DNA from: CAZEVY01 sp964515555
Lineage (GTDB): Bacteria; Acidobacteriota; Terriglobia; Bryobacterales; Bryobacteraceae
Direction of reading: 5' to 3'
Assembly: GCA_964515555.1 (NCBI GenBank)
Contig: CAZEVY010000083.1
Location: 1-23,460, forward strand
DNA length: 23,460 nucleotides
Every line of letters begins with the position of its first letter. Position 1 is the first letter of the stretch. The position numbers and the translations under genes were made by a program. The notes beneath the pieces were generated by a model. That model ran no database searches and was not told the DNA's origin. It worked only from the letters and a program-made list of their open reading frames with translations. Positions 1 through 8,122 of this stretch are shown here, piece after piece.

Positions 1-1
1 G

Positions 2-106
2 GCTTGCCTGCAATACGGACGGTGTCGCATGGAAGGAGTCGACTCCCGGAACAGTGAAACCCACCTGTTCCGACCCGGCGCGGTTCCCGTATGGAATCGC
101 CCGTGA
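2..106 (+). CDS. possible 3' end of an upstream gene (partial)
   Basis: An open frame enters from the left edge and runs 34 codons to a TGA at 104-106; its last residues read FRPGAVPVWNRP. I do not recognise the family. The only support is that the frame is open to the edge and that a strong hairpin (124-164) with a T-rich 3' flank starts 17 bases after the stop, as expected for the end of a plus-strand gene. Third-position GC is lower than in neighbouring genes. It could equally be non-coding. Confidence 0.3.
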   Translation, partial: ACLQYGRCRMEGVDSRNSETHLFRPGAVPVWNRP

Positions 107-123
107 GTCAACCGGCATTCAAC

Positions 124-164
124 GATCTCCGGCCGGTGCCCGATTGATGGGCGGGCCGGAGATC
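124..164. terminator. hairpin terminator, probably bidirectional
   Basis: A perfect 11-bp inverted repeat, GATCTCCGGCC and GGCCGGAGATC, encloses a 19-base loop. The plus-strand side continues into a T-rich stretch (TGCTTCTTCT). It lies between the stop of the possible plus-strand gene (106) and the stop of the minus-strand hydrolase (204), so it could end transcription from both sides. Confidence 0.55.
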
Positions 165-203
165 CGATGCTTCTTCTACCCACTTCCCCAGGGATACGTG
201 TCT

Positions 204-2363
204 CTACTTTTTCGCCCACCTCAGGTGCCGGTGCAAAAACTCGTACGTCGCCTCTCCATGAATCGCGTGCGGGCCGTTGAAGAACTCGATCTCCGCTCGA
301 TCCCCGATCCCCAGGAACGTGTAAAACCGCCGCACCTTGGCGAACTCGTACGCCACCCACTCGTCGATCCCCACGCCGTCGCGATGCCCGCGCTCCACCA
401 TAAACGGCCGCGGCGCGATTAAATACGCCATTTCGGAGTAATTAAACGTATTGCCCAGGTTAAACTCCAGCATGTCGTACTCCACCGTGAACATGTAGCT
501 GAACGGCTGGTCGGCGCTGGTGATCTTCCAGATCCACTCGTTGAAATCCGCCGAACATATGGACAGCGCGTAGCGCTTCACCAGCGGCGGCACCCGCATC
601 GCCGTCTTCCCCCCGTACGACAGCCCGTAAAACCCGATCCTCTCCGCGTCGACGAACGGCAGCGCCGCCAGCCAATCGAGCGTCCGCTCGTGCTGCCCCA
701 CGATGAACGAGAACAGCGTCAGCTTCAGCGGATGCGACTTCCGCAGCAGCACGCGAAACCGCTCCCCGCCGATGTACGGATTCTGCGGCGCGTAGACGAT
801 GAACCCGCGCTCGGCCAGCGTCGCTGCGTAGCGCAGATAGACCCGCTCCGTGCGATCGTCCGGCGGGTCGATCAAATGCTGCGGCCGCCCCTCCAGCCCG
901 TGCTGCGCGACCACCACCGGCCGCCGCTCGCCGGGCTTCAGATCCTTCGGCACCAGCAGAATCCCGTACGCGAACACGTCCGGCCACACCGGCAGCGCGA
1001 CCTCGTAGCCCGTGAACTTCGGCTTGTCGTAAATCTTCCGCGACTCCGCCGCCATCGGCTCCGAAGCCGCCGGCAGCCGCCCGATGACCTCTTCCCACAG
1101 TTCGCGCCGATACTCCTCCGTCGTCCCCTCCATCCGCGCCACCGTCGAGAAATCCGCGCGCGACCAGTAATCCCGCCGCGCCCGATCCGACCGCCGCACC
1201 AGCATCTGCACGTGCTCGACGAGCTGCCGGAACTGCCGCTCCCGCCGCGCGAACGCATCGACCGGCTTGGCGGCCTCCTTCGGCGCGACCGACGTCACCC
1301 GCAGCGGACCCGCCAGCTTCATAGCGCGCAGCAGCGCCCCCAGCGTCTCCATCGAACCCTGTCCGCCCTCGACGATCTTCACCTCCACGCCCGACCGCGC
1401 CGCCTCGGCGCGAACCTCCTCGATCGGCGGCGTCGCGATCCGTCCGGGGGCCGCTCCCCTTCTCCCGTCGCGCTCCCTCGGCGGCCCGTCGACTTCGGGG
1501 TGCGGCGACGCCTCCACGATCAGCGCGCGCGGCGAGATCATCGACGCCAGTTCCGCGTCGCGATACCCGTTCGCCTGCGACCAGATGTTGCGGTAGATCG
1601 GCTCGCTCCACACGCGATGGCGCGGCCCGAAGTAGCCGCTCACCGCCGCCGCCGCGATGCGGTCGTCGAGCGCCGCCGCGTGCAGTGCGATCAATCCGCC
1701 TTCGCCGTAACCATACATCGCGATGGGCAGCGCCGGCGTGCGCGCCGCGAACCAGTCCACCGCCGCCAGCGCCTTCTGCACCTCGTAGCCGATGATGTGG
1801 CGGCCCATCTCGTACGCCATGCGATACACGAACTCGCGGTGCGGCTGGTTGGTCATGCGCGCCGCCGGGTGGCCCGAGTGCGCATCGTCGCGATCCATCA
1901 GCGCGGGCGCGAGCACCAGGCATCCGTTCTCCGCGAGCCGTTGCGCGAATGGAAAATCCTCGGGAGCCTGATCCGCGTCCGGCAGCGCGACCACGAGACA
2001 TCGCGGCGCCCCGCGCGGCCGGTACATCGCACCCTCGGCCCACACGCCTTCGAGCACAGGCCAGCGCACCGCGAACATGTCGTATCCCGGCGCGACCCCG
2101 AACTTCGCGTCACGCGTGAGCGTCGCGTCGAGCGTGGGCGCTTCGAACGGCACGCGCGCGTCGACCACGCCGATGATGCGCCGCAGCGTCTCGCGATCGC
2201 CCGCCCCCGCCGGCGCCGCTTCGAGCCGCTTCATGAGGTAGCGGTCGATGCCCTCCACCATCCGCGCCGCCAGGTCGCCCGTGCGCGTCAGCGGCGACGT
2301 TCCGTCGAGCGGCTGGGAGTCCAGGACCGCGGCCATCGCGGCCAATAAGAACAAGCCTCGCAT
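204..2363 (-). CDS. secreted tandem alpha/beta hydrolase (acetyl-xylan-esterase/dienelactone-hydrolase-like)
   Basis: 719 aa with an N-terminal signal-like segment (MRGLFLLAAMAAVL). Two alpha/beta-hydrolase-like halves are visible. In the first (about 100-350) the nucleophile elbow reads GYGEGG (218-223), with Glu221 where the Ser should be, so this half is probably not a classical Ser hydrolase. In the second (about 450-719) the elbow is GLSYGG with Ser582; Asp662 and His699/His702 near the end are candidates for the rest of the triad. Known relatives hydrolyse esters or peptides, often on plant polysaccharide; the substrate here is unknown. The start at 2363 is chosen because the signal peptide begins there. 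The open frame continues far upstream only as antisense of the amidohydrolase gene. An ATG at 2381 is an alternative that would add six residues. Divergent from the amidohydrolase across 27 bp. Confidence 0.85.
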   Translation of the reverse strand: MRGLFLLAAMAAVLDSQPLDGTSPLTRTGDLAARMVEGIDRYLMKRLEAAPAGAGDRETLRRIIGVVDARVPFEAPTLDATLTRDAKFGVAPGYDMFAVRWPVLEGVWAEGAMYRPRGAPRCLVVALPDADQAPEDFPFAQRLAENGCLVLAPALMDRDDAHSGHPAARMTNQPHREFVYRMAYEMGRHIIGYEVQKALAAVDWFAARTPALPIAMYGYGEGGLIALHAAALDDRIAAAAVSGYFGPRHRVWSEPIYRNIWSQANGYRDAELASMISPRALIVEASPHPEVDGPPRERDGRRGAAPGRIATPPIEEVRAEAARSGVEVKIVEGGQGSMETLGALLRAMKLAGPLRVTSVAPKEAAKPVDAFARRERQFRQLVEHVQMLVRRSDRARRDYWSRADFSTVARMEGTTEEYRRELWEEVIGRLPAASEPMAAESRKIYDKPKFTGYEVALPVWPDVFAYGILLVPKDLKPGERRPVVVAQHGLEGRPQHLIDPPDDRTERVYLRYAATLAERGFIVYAPQNPYIGGERFRVLLRKSHPLKLTLFSFIVGQHERTLDWLAALPFVDAERIGFYGLSYGGKTAMRVPPLVKRYALSICSADFNEWIWKITSADQPFSYMFTVEYDMLEFNLGNTFNYSEMAYLIAPRPFMVERGHRDGVGIDEWVAYEFAKVRRFYTFLGIGDRAEIEFFNGPHAIHGEATYEFLHRHLRWAKK

Positions 2364-2375
2364 TCGAGCGCAGCG

Positions 2376-2382
2376 TATCATA
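2376..2382. promoter_or_regulatory. shared symmetrical -10 element of a divergent promoter
   Basis: TATCATA reads as a -10 box in both directions: TATCAT on plus (2376-2381) and TATGAT on minus (2382-2377). Transcription would start near 2388 going right and near 2370 going left, that is 3-7 bases before the start codons at 2391 and 2363. Neither gene has a visible Shine-Dalgarno sequence, which fits near-leaderless mRNAs. No good -35 box is seen on either side. Confidence 0.45.
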
Positions 2383-2390
2383 GTGTGCGT

Positions 2391-4094
2391 ATGCGACCCG
2401 TCCTTCTCGCGCTGGCCGCCCTCGCCCACGCCGCCGACTCCGATCTCATCCTCACCAACGGCAAGATCCTTACCGTCGACGGAAACTTCACCGTCGCGCA
2501 GGCCGTCGCCGTCAAGGGCAATCGCATCGCCGCCGTCGGCGCCAGCGACGCGATCCTGAACGCCGAGCGCGGCGCCAAGACGCGCGTCGTCGACCTTCAG
2601 GGCCGCACCGTCCTGCCCGGCCTCATCGACAGCCACGTCCACGCGCTCGGCGCCGGCGAGAGCGAGTTCCGCGCCCCCATCCCGCCGCTCAACTCCTTCG
2701 CCGCCATCCAGCAGTACATCCGCGACAAGGCGAGACGCACGCCGAAGGGCGAGTGGATCGTCGTCCCGCGCACCTTTCCGACGCGCCTGGCCGAAATGCG
2801 CATGCCGACGCGCGAGGTGCTCGACGCCGTCACCGATCATCCGGTGATGTTCGACGCCAGCTACGTCTGGGTCGTCAATTCGCTGGGGCTCAAGATGTCC
2901 GGCATCGCGCGCGATACGCCCAATCCCCGCGGCGGCGAGATCGTCCGCGACGCGAATGGCGAGCCCAACGGCATCCTCCGAAACGCCGGCTCGCTGCTCA
3001 AGCGCCTCGACACCGATCTGAATCTCTCCCGGCCCGAAAAGCTCCTCGCGCTCGAGCAGCAGCTCAAGCGCTACGTCGACGCCGGCCTCACCGCCGTCAG
3101 CGACCGCGCCGTCACCGGCGAGGACATCACCTTCTATCGCGAGCTGGCCGCGCGCAAGCGCCTGCCGATCCGCGCCGTGCTCACGCTGCGATTGGGCGCC
3201 TCCGGAACCACCGAATCCGTCATCGACCGCATCAAGGCCGCCGGCGTCCGCACCGGCGAAGGGCCCGACGCCGACTGGCTGAAGTTCGGCGCCTTCAAGG
3301 TCACTCTCGACGGCGGCATGACCATCGGCACCGCCTTCCAGCGCGCGCCCTACGGCCCCTTCGGACGCCAGCTTTACGGCCTCACCAATCCCGACGACCG
3401 CGGCCAGCGATTCATCGAACCGGACAAGCTCCTCGCGATATTCGAGGCCGCCCGCAACCAGGGCTGGCAGTTGACGGCGCACAGCCAGGGCGGCGGCGCC
3501 ATCGACACCATGCTCGACGCGTTCGAGAAGCTCGACCGTCAAAAGCCCATCGCCGCGTCGCGCTCGCATCTCATGCATGCGAGCTTTCCGAATCCCGAGG
3601 CCATCGCGCGCGCGGCCAAGCTGGGCGTCTCGGTCGACGTACAGGCCGCCTGGCTTTATCACGACGGACCGGCGCTCGAGCAGGTCTTCACGCACGCCGG
3701 CATGCGGTACTTCTTCCCGCTGCGTTCGTACCTGAAGGCCGGACTGTTCGTCGCCGGCGGCAGCGACCACATGATCGGGCACGACAAGAATCGCGCCGTG
3801 AATCCCTACAATCCATTTCACGGCTTGTGGGTTTCGGTGACCCGCAAAACCGCGCGCGGCGACGTCCTCTGGCCCGAGGAGCGCGTCACGCGGCAGGAAG
3901 CGCTGCGCATGTACACCATCTGGGGCGCCTGGATGCAGTTCGCCGAGAAGTCGCGCGGCTCGATCGAAGCCGGCAAGCTCGCCGACCTGGTCGTCATCGA
4001 CCGCGATTACCTCGCCTGCGCCGACGACGAGATTAAGGACATCGCGCCGCTCGCCGTGATCCTCGACGGCAAAGTCGCCAGCGGCAAGCTGTGA
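2391..4094 (+). CDS. secreted amidohydrolase, YtcJ-like (amidohydrolase family 3)
   Basis: 567 aa. A signal peptide (MRPVLLALAALAHAA) precedes the N-terminal beta segment DLILTNGKILTVDG typical of metal-dependent amidohydrolases. The metal-binding HxH is at His82/His84 (LPGLIDSHVHALG); a later conserved His is in LTAHSQGGGA, and Asp459-His460 in GGSDHMIGH matches the final catalytic Asp region. The C-terminal SIEAGKLADLVVIDRDYL closes the small beta domain. The family hydrolyses amide-type C-N bonds; the substrate cannot be read from the sequence. An in-frame GTG at 2385 is possible, but ATG 2391 starts a clean signal peptide. The stop overlaps the next start (TGATG), so the two are probably translated from one mRNA. 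Confidence 0.9.
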   Translation: MRPVLLALAALAHAADSDLILTNGKILTVDGNFTVAQAVAVKGNRIAAVGASDAILNAERGAKTRVVDLQGRTVLPGLIDSHVHALGAGESEFRAPIPPLNSFAAIQQYIRDKARRTPKGEWIVVPRTFPTRLAEMRMPTREVLDAVTDHPVMFDASYVWVVNSLGLKMSGIARDTPNPRGGEIVRDANGEPNGILRNAGSLLKRLDTDLNLSRPEKLLALEQQLKRYVDAGLTAVSDRAVTGEDITFYRELAARKRLPIRAVLTLRLGASGTTESVIDRIKAAGVRTGEGPDADWLKFGAFKVTLDGGMTIGTAFQRAPYGPFGRQLYGLTNPDDRGQRFIEPDKLLAIFEAARNQGWQLTAHSQGGGAIDTMLDAFEKLDRQKPIAASRSHLMHASFPNPEAIARAAKLGVSVDVQAAWLYHDGPALEQVFTHAGMRYFFPLRSYLKAGLFVAGGSDHMIGHDKNRAVNPYNPFHGLWVSVTRKTARGDVLWPEERVTRQEALRMYTIWGAWMQFAEKSRGSIEAGKLADLVVIDRDYLACADDEIKDIAPLAVILDGKVASGKL

Positions 4095-6769
4095 TGCGCC
4101 GGACCTTTACCCTCGCGCTGCTGGCCTCCGCGGCCGCTTACGCCGCGACGCTGCCCGTTATCTTCGAGCCGAATCGCGGCCAGGCCCCTGCCGCGGCGCA
4201 CTTCCTCGCGCGGGCCGACGGATTCCAGGCGCTCCTCGAACCCACCAGCGTCGCGTTCCATATGGGTGCGTCGCGCGCGCGGCTCACCTTCGCCGGAGCC
4301 AAGCCGCGCGGCATTGCCGCCGAGTCGCCCTCCCCGGCGATTCGCAATTACTATCTCGGCGACAATCCGTCCGCCTGGGTCACCGGCGTGCCGACCTTCC
4401 ATCGCGTCCGCTACCGCGAAATGCTCCCCGGCGTCGATCTCGTCTTTCGCGCCGCGCCCGACTTCGAATTCGACTTCGAACTGGCCCCCGGCGCCGACGC
4501 CGATCTCATCGAACTTCGTTACGACGGATTCTCGCGCATCGAGATCGACCCGGCCGGCGACCTGCTTCTCGAAACCTCCGCCGGCGTGCTGCGACAGCAT
4601 GCGCCCCAGGTATTTCAGGGCCACCGCCGCATCTCCGCGCGCTACGTCCTGCGCGACCGCGCCATCGGCATCGATCTCGGCGACTACGACGCGGCGCGCC
4701 CGGTCCTGATCGACCCCCGCATCACCTACCTGAGCTACCACGGCGGCAGCGGATTCGATGGACTCGGCGGCGGCGCCACCGACTCCGCCGGCAACTACTA
4801 CGTCGCCAATCTCACCGACTCGCCCAACTTCCCGCGCCTTCCCGCGGGCCAGCCGTCGCCGGGCTCCTTCGACCTGGCCGTCGCCAAGTTCAGTCCAACG
4901 AATCAGCTGCTCTACCTCACCATCCTCGGAGGACCCGCCGCCGAGAACGCATTCCGCCTCCTCGCCGACGCCGACGGAACGCTGCTCGTCGCCTTCGGAA
5001 CCTCCTCGACGAGTTTTCCGCGACCGGCCGGCAGCGTCGTCGGCGCCGGAGTGACCGGGACCGGCGTGCTGCGCCTGACATCGGCCGGCGCGCTGTCGGC
5101 TGTCGCCGTCCTCGAAGCGCCCGTCGAGACCGGCGCCTTCGGTCTCGCCCTCGACGCCCAGCGCAACATATGGATCTCCGGCCGCACCGCGGGATTTCCC
5201 GGACGCGCCGGTGCGATTCAAGCCGCGCCCGCCGGCGGTCAGGACATTTACGTCGCGCGCTTCAACAGCGCGCTCACGGCGGTCACCTATCTCACCTACC
5301 TCGGTTCCGTCGCCGACGAGCTCGGCGTGCGCGTCGCCGCCGACTCTTCCGGAGTCTACGTCACGGGCGCGAACGCCGGCGCGAGCTTTCCCACCGGTCC
5401 CAGCCCGGCGCTGCCCGGCACGGGTCCGTTCGTCGTCAAGATCGACCCGTCCGCCAACCGCATTCTCTGGGTGCGGTACCTCGGCGACGGCTCGGGTCCG
5501 AACGGCCTCGCGCTGGACGGCGCGAGTCTATGGGTTCTCGCCACCTCCACGCGCACGAATTTCACGCCCACCGCCGATGCGCTGCAATCCGCCTATGGCG
5601 GCGGCGACTCCGACGCGATGCTCGTGCGCCTCAACGCCACCACCGGGGCGGTCGAGTACGCGACCTGGTTCGGCGGTGCGGCCGGCGATTTCGGAAGCGG
5701 ACTCTCGATCGATCCGTTCGGAAACGCCGTCGTGGTCGGCTCCACCGGGTCGAACAATCTCCCGCTCTCGGCGGACGCGTTGCAGCGCCAGTTGGCGGGA
5801 CTGACGGACCTGTTTCTTCTCGTCGCCGACGCGGGCGGACGATCGCTCTATTCGAGCTACCTCGGCGGCGGTGGATCGGATTTCGGCGTGGACGCGATCG
5901 CCGACGCGCAGGGAAATGCCATCCTGATCGGACTGACCAACTCGACCAACCTCGCGGTCGCCGGCCCGCCGATGATGGCCCAGTTCGGCGGCCAGTTCGA
6001 TACGCTCATCGCGAGCCTCGAGCTGGTCGCCGCCGGCGATGTGTCGCTGACGCGCGCGGCGATTCAGAATGCGGCCAGCTTCCGCGGCGGCCCGGTCGCG
6101 CCCGGCGAGATTGTCACGATCTATCCCGCCAACGCCGGCCCTCCGGCATTGGTCGGCGCACAGCTCACCTCCGAGCGCCGCATCGCGACGCTGCTCGCGG
6201 GAACCCGCGTGCTGTTCGACGACGTCGCCGCGCCGCTGGTGTACGTGGTCCGCGGCCAGATCAGCGCCGTGGTGCCGTACGATGTCGCCGGCCGCGCGTT
6301 CACGCGCATCGTCGTCGAGTTCAACGGGGTCCGGTCGCGTCCGGTGGCGATCCCGGTGGTCGCCGCGGCCCCGGGGATTTTCACAGCCAACGGCAGCGGC
6401 TCGGGCGCGGCGGTTGTGGTGAACCAGGACGGCTCGCTTAACGGTCCCGCGTCGCCCGCGCCGCGCGGAACGATCGTGATTTTCTTCGCGACCGGCGAGG
6501 GGCAGACGAATCCTCCGGGAGTCAACGGGCGGCTCAACGAGTTCTCCCGGCTCGAGGATTTTCCCGCGCCCGCCGCGCCCATCTCCGTGACCATGGGAGG
6601 ACGCCCCGCCGACATTCTCTTCGGCGCCGGCGCTCCGGGTTTTCTCGCCGGCCTGATTCAGTTCAACGTCCGCGTGCCGGACACCGTCACACCTGGCGAC
6701 AGTGTGGCGCTGGTGGTGGCGATAGGCGGGGCCGCCAGTCCGCCCGGCGTGACGATCGCGATCCGGTAA
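4094..6769 (+). CDS. secreted SBBP-repeat beta-propeller protein with Solibacter C-terminal domain
   Basis: 891 aa with a signal peptide (MRRTFTLALLASAAAYAA). Residues about 20-215 match the N-terminal domain usual in SBBP proteins (DUF7948 type: FEPNRGQAP, then RYREMLPGVDLVFRA, then PVLIDPRITYLSYHGG). Residues about 210-640 hold degenerate propeller repeats of the form YLTYLGG...D...A.D..GN.YV.G.T.S..FP. Residues about 650-891 are the TIGR03437-type domain, recognised from LTRAAIQNAASFRGGPVAPG, IVTIYP, GQISAVVPYDV, FATGEGQTNPPG and IQFNVRVP. This domain is strongly associated with Solibacter relatives. Probably an exported surface or extracellular protein; no enzymatic function is visible. 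Start ATG 4094 overlaps the amidohydrolase stop by one base. Confidence 0.92.
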   Translation: MRRTFTLALLASAAAYAATLPVIFEPNRGQAPAAAHFLARADGFQALLEPTSVAFHMGASRARLTFAGAKPRGIAAESPSPAIRNYYLGDNPSAWVTGVPTFHRVRYREMLPGVDLVFRAAPDFEFDFELAPGADADLIELRYDGFSRIEIDPAGDLLLETSAGVLRQHAPQVFQGHRRISARYVLRDRAIGIDLGDYDAARPVLIDPRITYLSYHGGSGFDGLGGGATDSAGNYYVANLTDSPNFPRLPAGQPSPGSFDLAVAKFSPTNQLLYLTILGGPAAENAFRLLADADGTLLVAFGTSSTSFPRPAGSVVGAGVTGTGVLRLTSAGALSAVAVLEAPVETGAFGLALDAQRNIWISGRTAGFPGRAGAIQAAPAGGQDIYVARFNSALTAVTYLTYLGSVADELGVRVAADSSGVYVTGANAGASFPTGPSPALPGTGPFVVKIDPSANRILWVRYLGDGSGPNGLALDGASLWVLATSTRTNFTPTADALQSAYGGGDSDAMLVRLNATTGAVEYATWFGGAAGDFGSGLSIDPFGNAVVVGSTGSNNLPLSADALQRQLAGLTDLFLLVADAGGRSLYSSYLGGGGSDFGVDAIADAQGNAILIGLTNSTNLAVAGPPMMAQFGGQFDTLIASLELVAAGDVSLTRAAIQNAASFRGGPVAPGEIVTIYPANAGPPALVGAQLTSERRIATLLAGTRVLFDDVAAPLVYVVRGQISAVVPYDVAGRAFTRIVVEFNGVRSRPVAIPVVAAAPGIFTANGSGSGAAVVVNQDGSLNGPASPAPRGTIVIFFATGEGQTNPPGVNGRLNEFSRLEDFPAPAAPISVTMGGRPADILFGAGAPGFLAGLIQFNVRVPDTVTPGDSVALVVAIGGAASPPGVTIAIR

Positions 6770-6830
6770 TCGTCCCCACGCGGTGGCCTGCCAGCCGGAG
6801 CCGCCGCCGCGCCCAGTCTATACAGAGTAC

Positions 6831-6859
6831 TTTACACTACGAAGCTAGTGCGGTATCAT
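6831..6859 (+). promoter_or_regulatory. sigma-70 promoter of the CreD-like gene
   Basis: TTTACA (6831-6836), a 17-base spacer, then TATCAT (6854-6859); five of six bases match consensus in each box. The -10 ends 6 bases before the ATG at 6866, so the first transcribed base should be at or next to the start codon: a leaderless mRNA. Confidence 0.7.
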
Positions 6860-6865
6860 GCCGCC

Positions 6866-8084
6866 ATGACACGCCTCGTCGCCATCGGAGTTATCTACTT
6901 CTTCACGACGATCGCCTGGTGGATCCTCGCGGGATCCATCACCTACCGGACCAAGGACGCCGACGACGGTCTGCGCCCCAAGGTCGCCTCCAGTTGGGGA
7001 GGGCCGCACGTTCAGAGACCGGCGATCGCGCTGGCCAAGGTGAAGGTCGCCCAACACCGAGACCGTCGAGCGCGTGAAGAAGACGCGCACGGTCGAGACC
7101 ACCGAGGAGGTCGTGCTGCCGCTCATGAGCAGCCGCCTCTCGATCGGCCTCGACCTCGAACATCGCCGCAAGGGACTCCTCTGGTACAGCACCTTCCGAT
7201 CCCGGTTTCAGGGGGAATACCGGTTCGTCAACTCCGCCGCCGAGACACTGCGCGTCGTTCTGAGCTTCGCCTTTCCGGCGAAGAACGCCGTCTATGACGA
7301 CGTGAAGGTTCTCGTCGATGGAGCGCCGGTCTCCGTCTCCGACACCGGTGCGATTCGCGTCGAAACGACGCTTGCCGCCGGCGCGGGCGTGACCTTCACG
7401 GTCGGCTTCGCCTCTCAGGGCCTGGACCTGTGGAAGTATCAGTTCGGCGACGGTCCCGCGCAGGTCCGCGACTTTCGGCTGGAAATGCGCACCGGTTTCC
7501 GCGACATCGACTTCCCCGAAGACACCCTGCCGCCGACCGCGCGCCGCGCCGGCAACGGCTGGACACTCGAATGGACCTACAAGAACCTCGTCACCGGACT
7601 GCCGGTCGCCATGTCGATGCCGCAGAAACCGCAGCCGGGGCCGATCGCCGGCAGGATCAGCTACTTCGCCCCTGTCTCGCTGCTGTTCTTCTTCTTCGTC
7701 ATGATCCTGATGGCCGCCTTGCGCGGCATCGATCTCCATCCGGTGAATTACTTCTTCCTGGCGGCGTCGTTCTTCGCGTTTCATCTGCTCCTGGCGTATC
7801 TGGTCGGCCACATCTCGATTCACCTCGCCTTTGCGATCAGCTCCATCGTCTCCGTGGCGCTGGTGGCGAACTACTTGCGGCTGATCGTCGGCGCACGCTT
7901 CGCGTTCCGTGAGGCCGCCGGCGCGCAGATCGTTTACCTGGTGCTGTTCTCCTACGCATTCTTCTTCCCCGGCTATACGGGACTCACGATCACGGTCGGA
8001 GCGATCGTCACGCTCTTCGTCGCCATGCAGGCGACCGCCAATGTGCGCTGGGCCGATCTCATGCCGAAGCCGGCCGAATCCTAG
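6866..8084 (+). CDS. CreD-like inner membrane protein, interrupted by a frameshift
   Basis: The N-terminus (MTRLVAIGVIYFFTTIAWWI, a membrane segment, then SSWGGPHVQRP) is in one frame from 6866. The rest (NTETVERVKKTRTVE, then GLLWYSTFRSRFQGEYRF and a C-terminal block of several membrane helices) is in another frame that is open from 7044 and ends at 8084. Removing one C from CCC at 7050-7052 joins them as VKVA-NTETVERV and gives a 405-aa protein with CreD-family order: N-terminal anchor, periplasmic domain, then PVSLLFFFFVMIL, HPVNYFFLAASFFAFHLL and LVLFSYAFFFPGYTGLT. As written, the first frame stops at 7297, and the second could start only at GTG 7074 without the anchor (336 aa). This may be a sequencing error, a real mutation or slippage. 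CreD proteins are inner membrane proteins linked to envelope or beta-lactam stress in other bacteria; the role here is unknown. Confidence 0.8.
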
Positions 8085-8090
8085 TTACCC

Positions 8091-8102
8091 GTGCTACCCT
8101 GG
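8091..8102 (+). promoter_or_regulatory. extended -10 promoter of rimO
   Basis: GTGCTACCCTGG contains TG-C-TACCCT, an extended -10 layout, with an expected start of transcription near 8107 and a leader of about 16 bases. The identical 12-mer stands before the RNase J gene (minus strand, 18152-18141), which supports its being functional. There is no recognisable -35 box. Confidence 0.45.
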
Positions 8103-8122
8103 AATTTCCCGGGGTCTTTCTG

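Noticed and set aside
47..72. CGGAACA-N12-TGTTCCG inverted repeat resembling the operator half-sites
   Set aside because: Spacing differs (12 versus 8), it lies in possible coding sequence near a terminator and no promoter is visible; probably coincidence.
54..422. Plus-strand frame across the left end
   Set aside because: It runs through the terminator hairpin and antisense to the conserved C-terminus of the hydrolase; no protein-like pattern.
2364..3821. Long minus-strand frame continuing upstream of the tandem hydrolase
   Set aside because: It is antisense to the amidohydrolase gene, has low-complexity Gly/Ala/Asp/Val composition and no domain; a shadow caused by high third-position GC.
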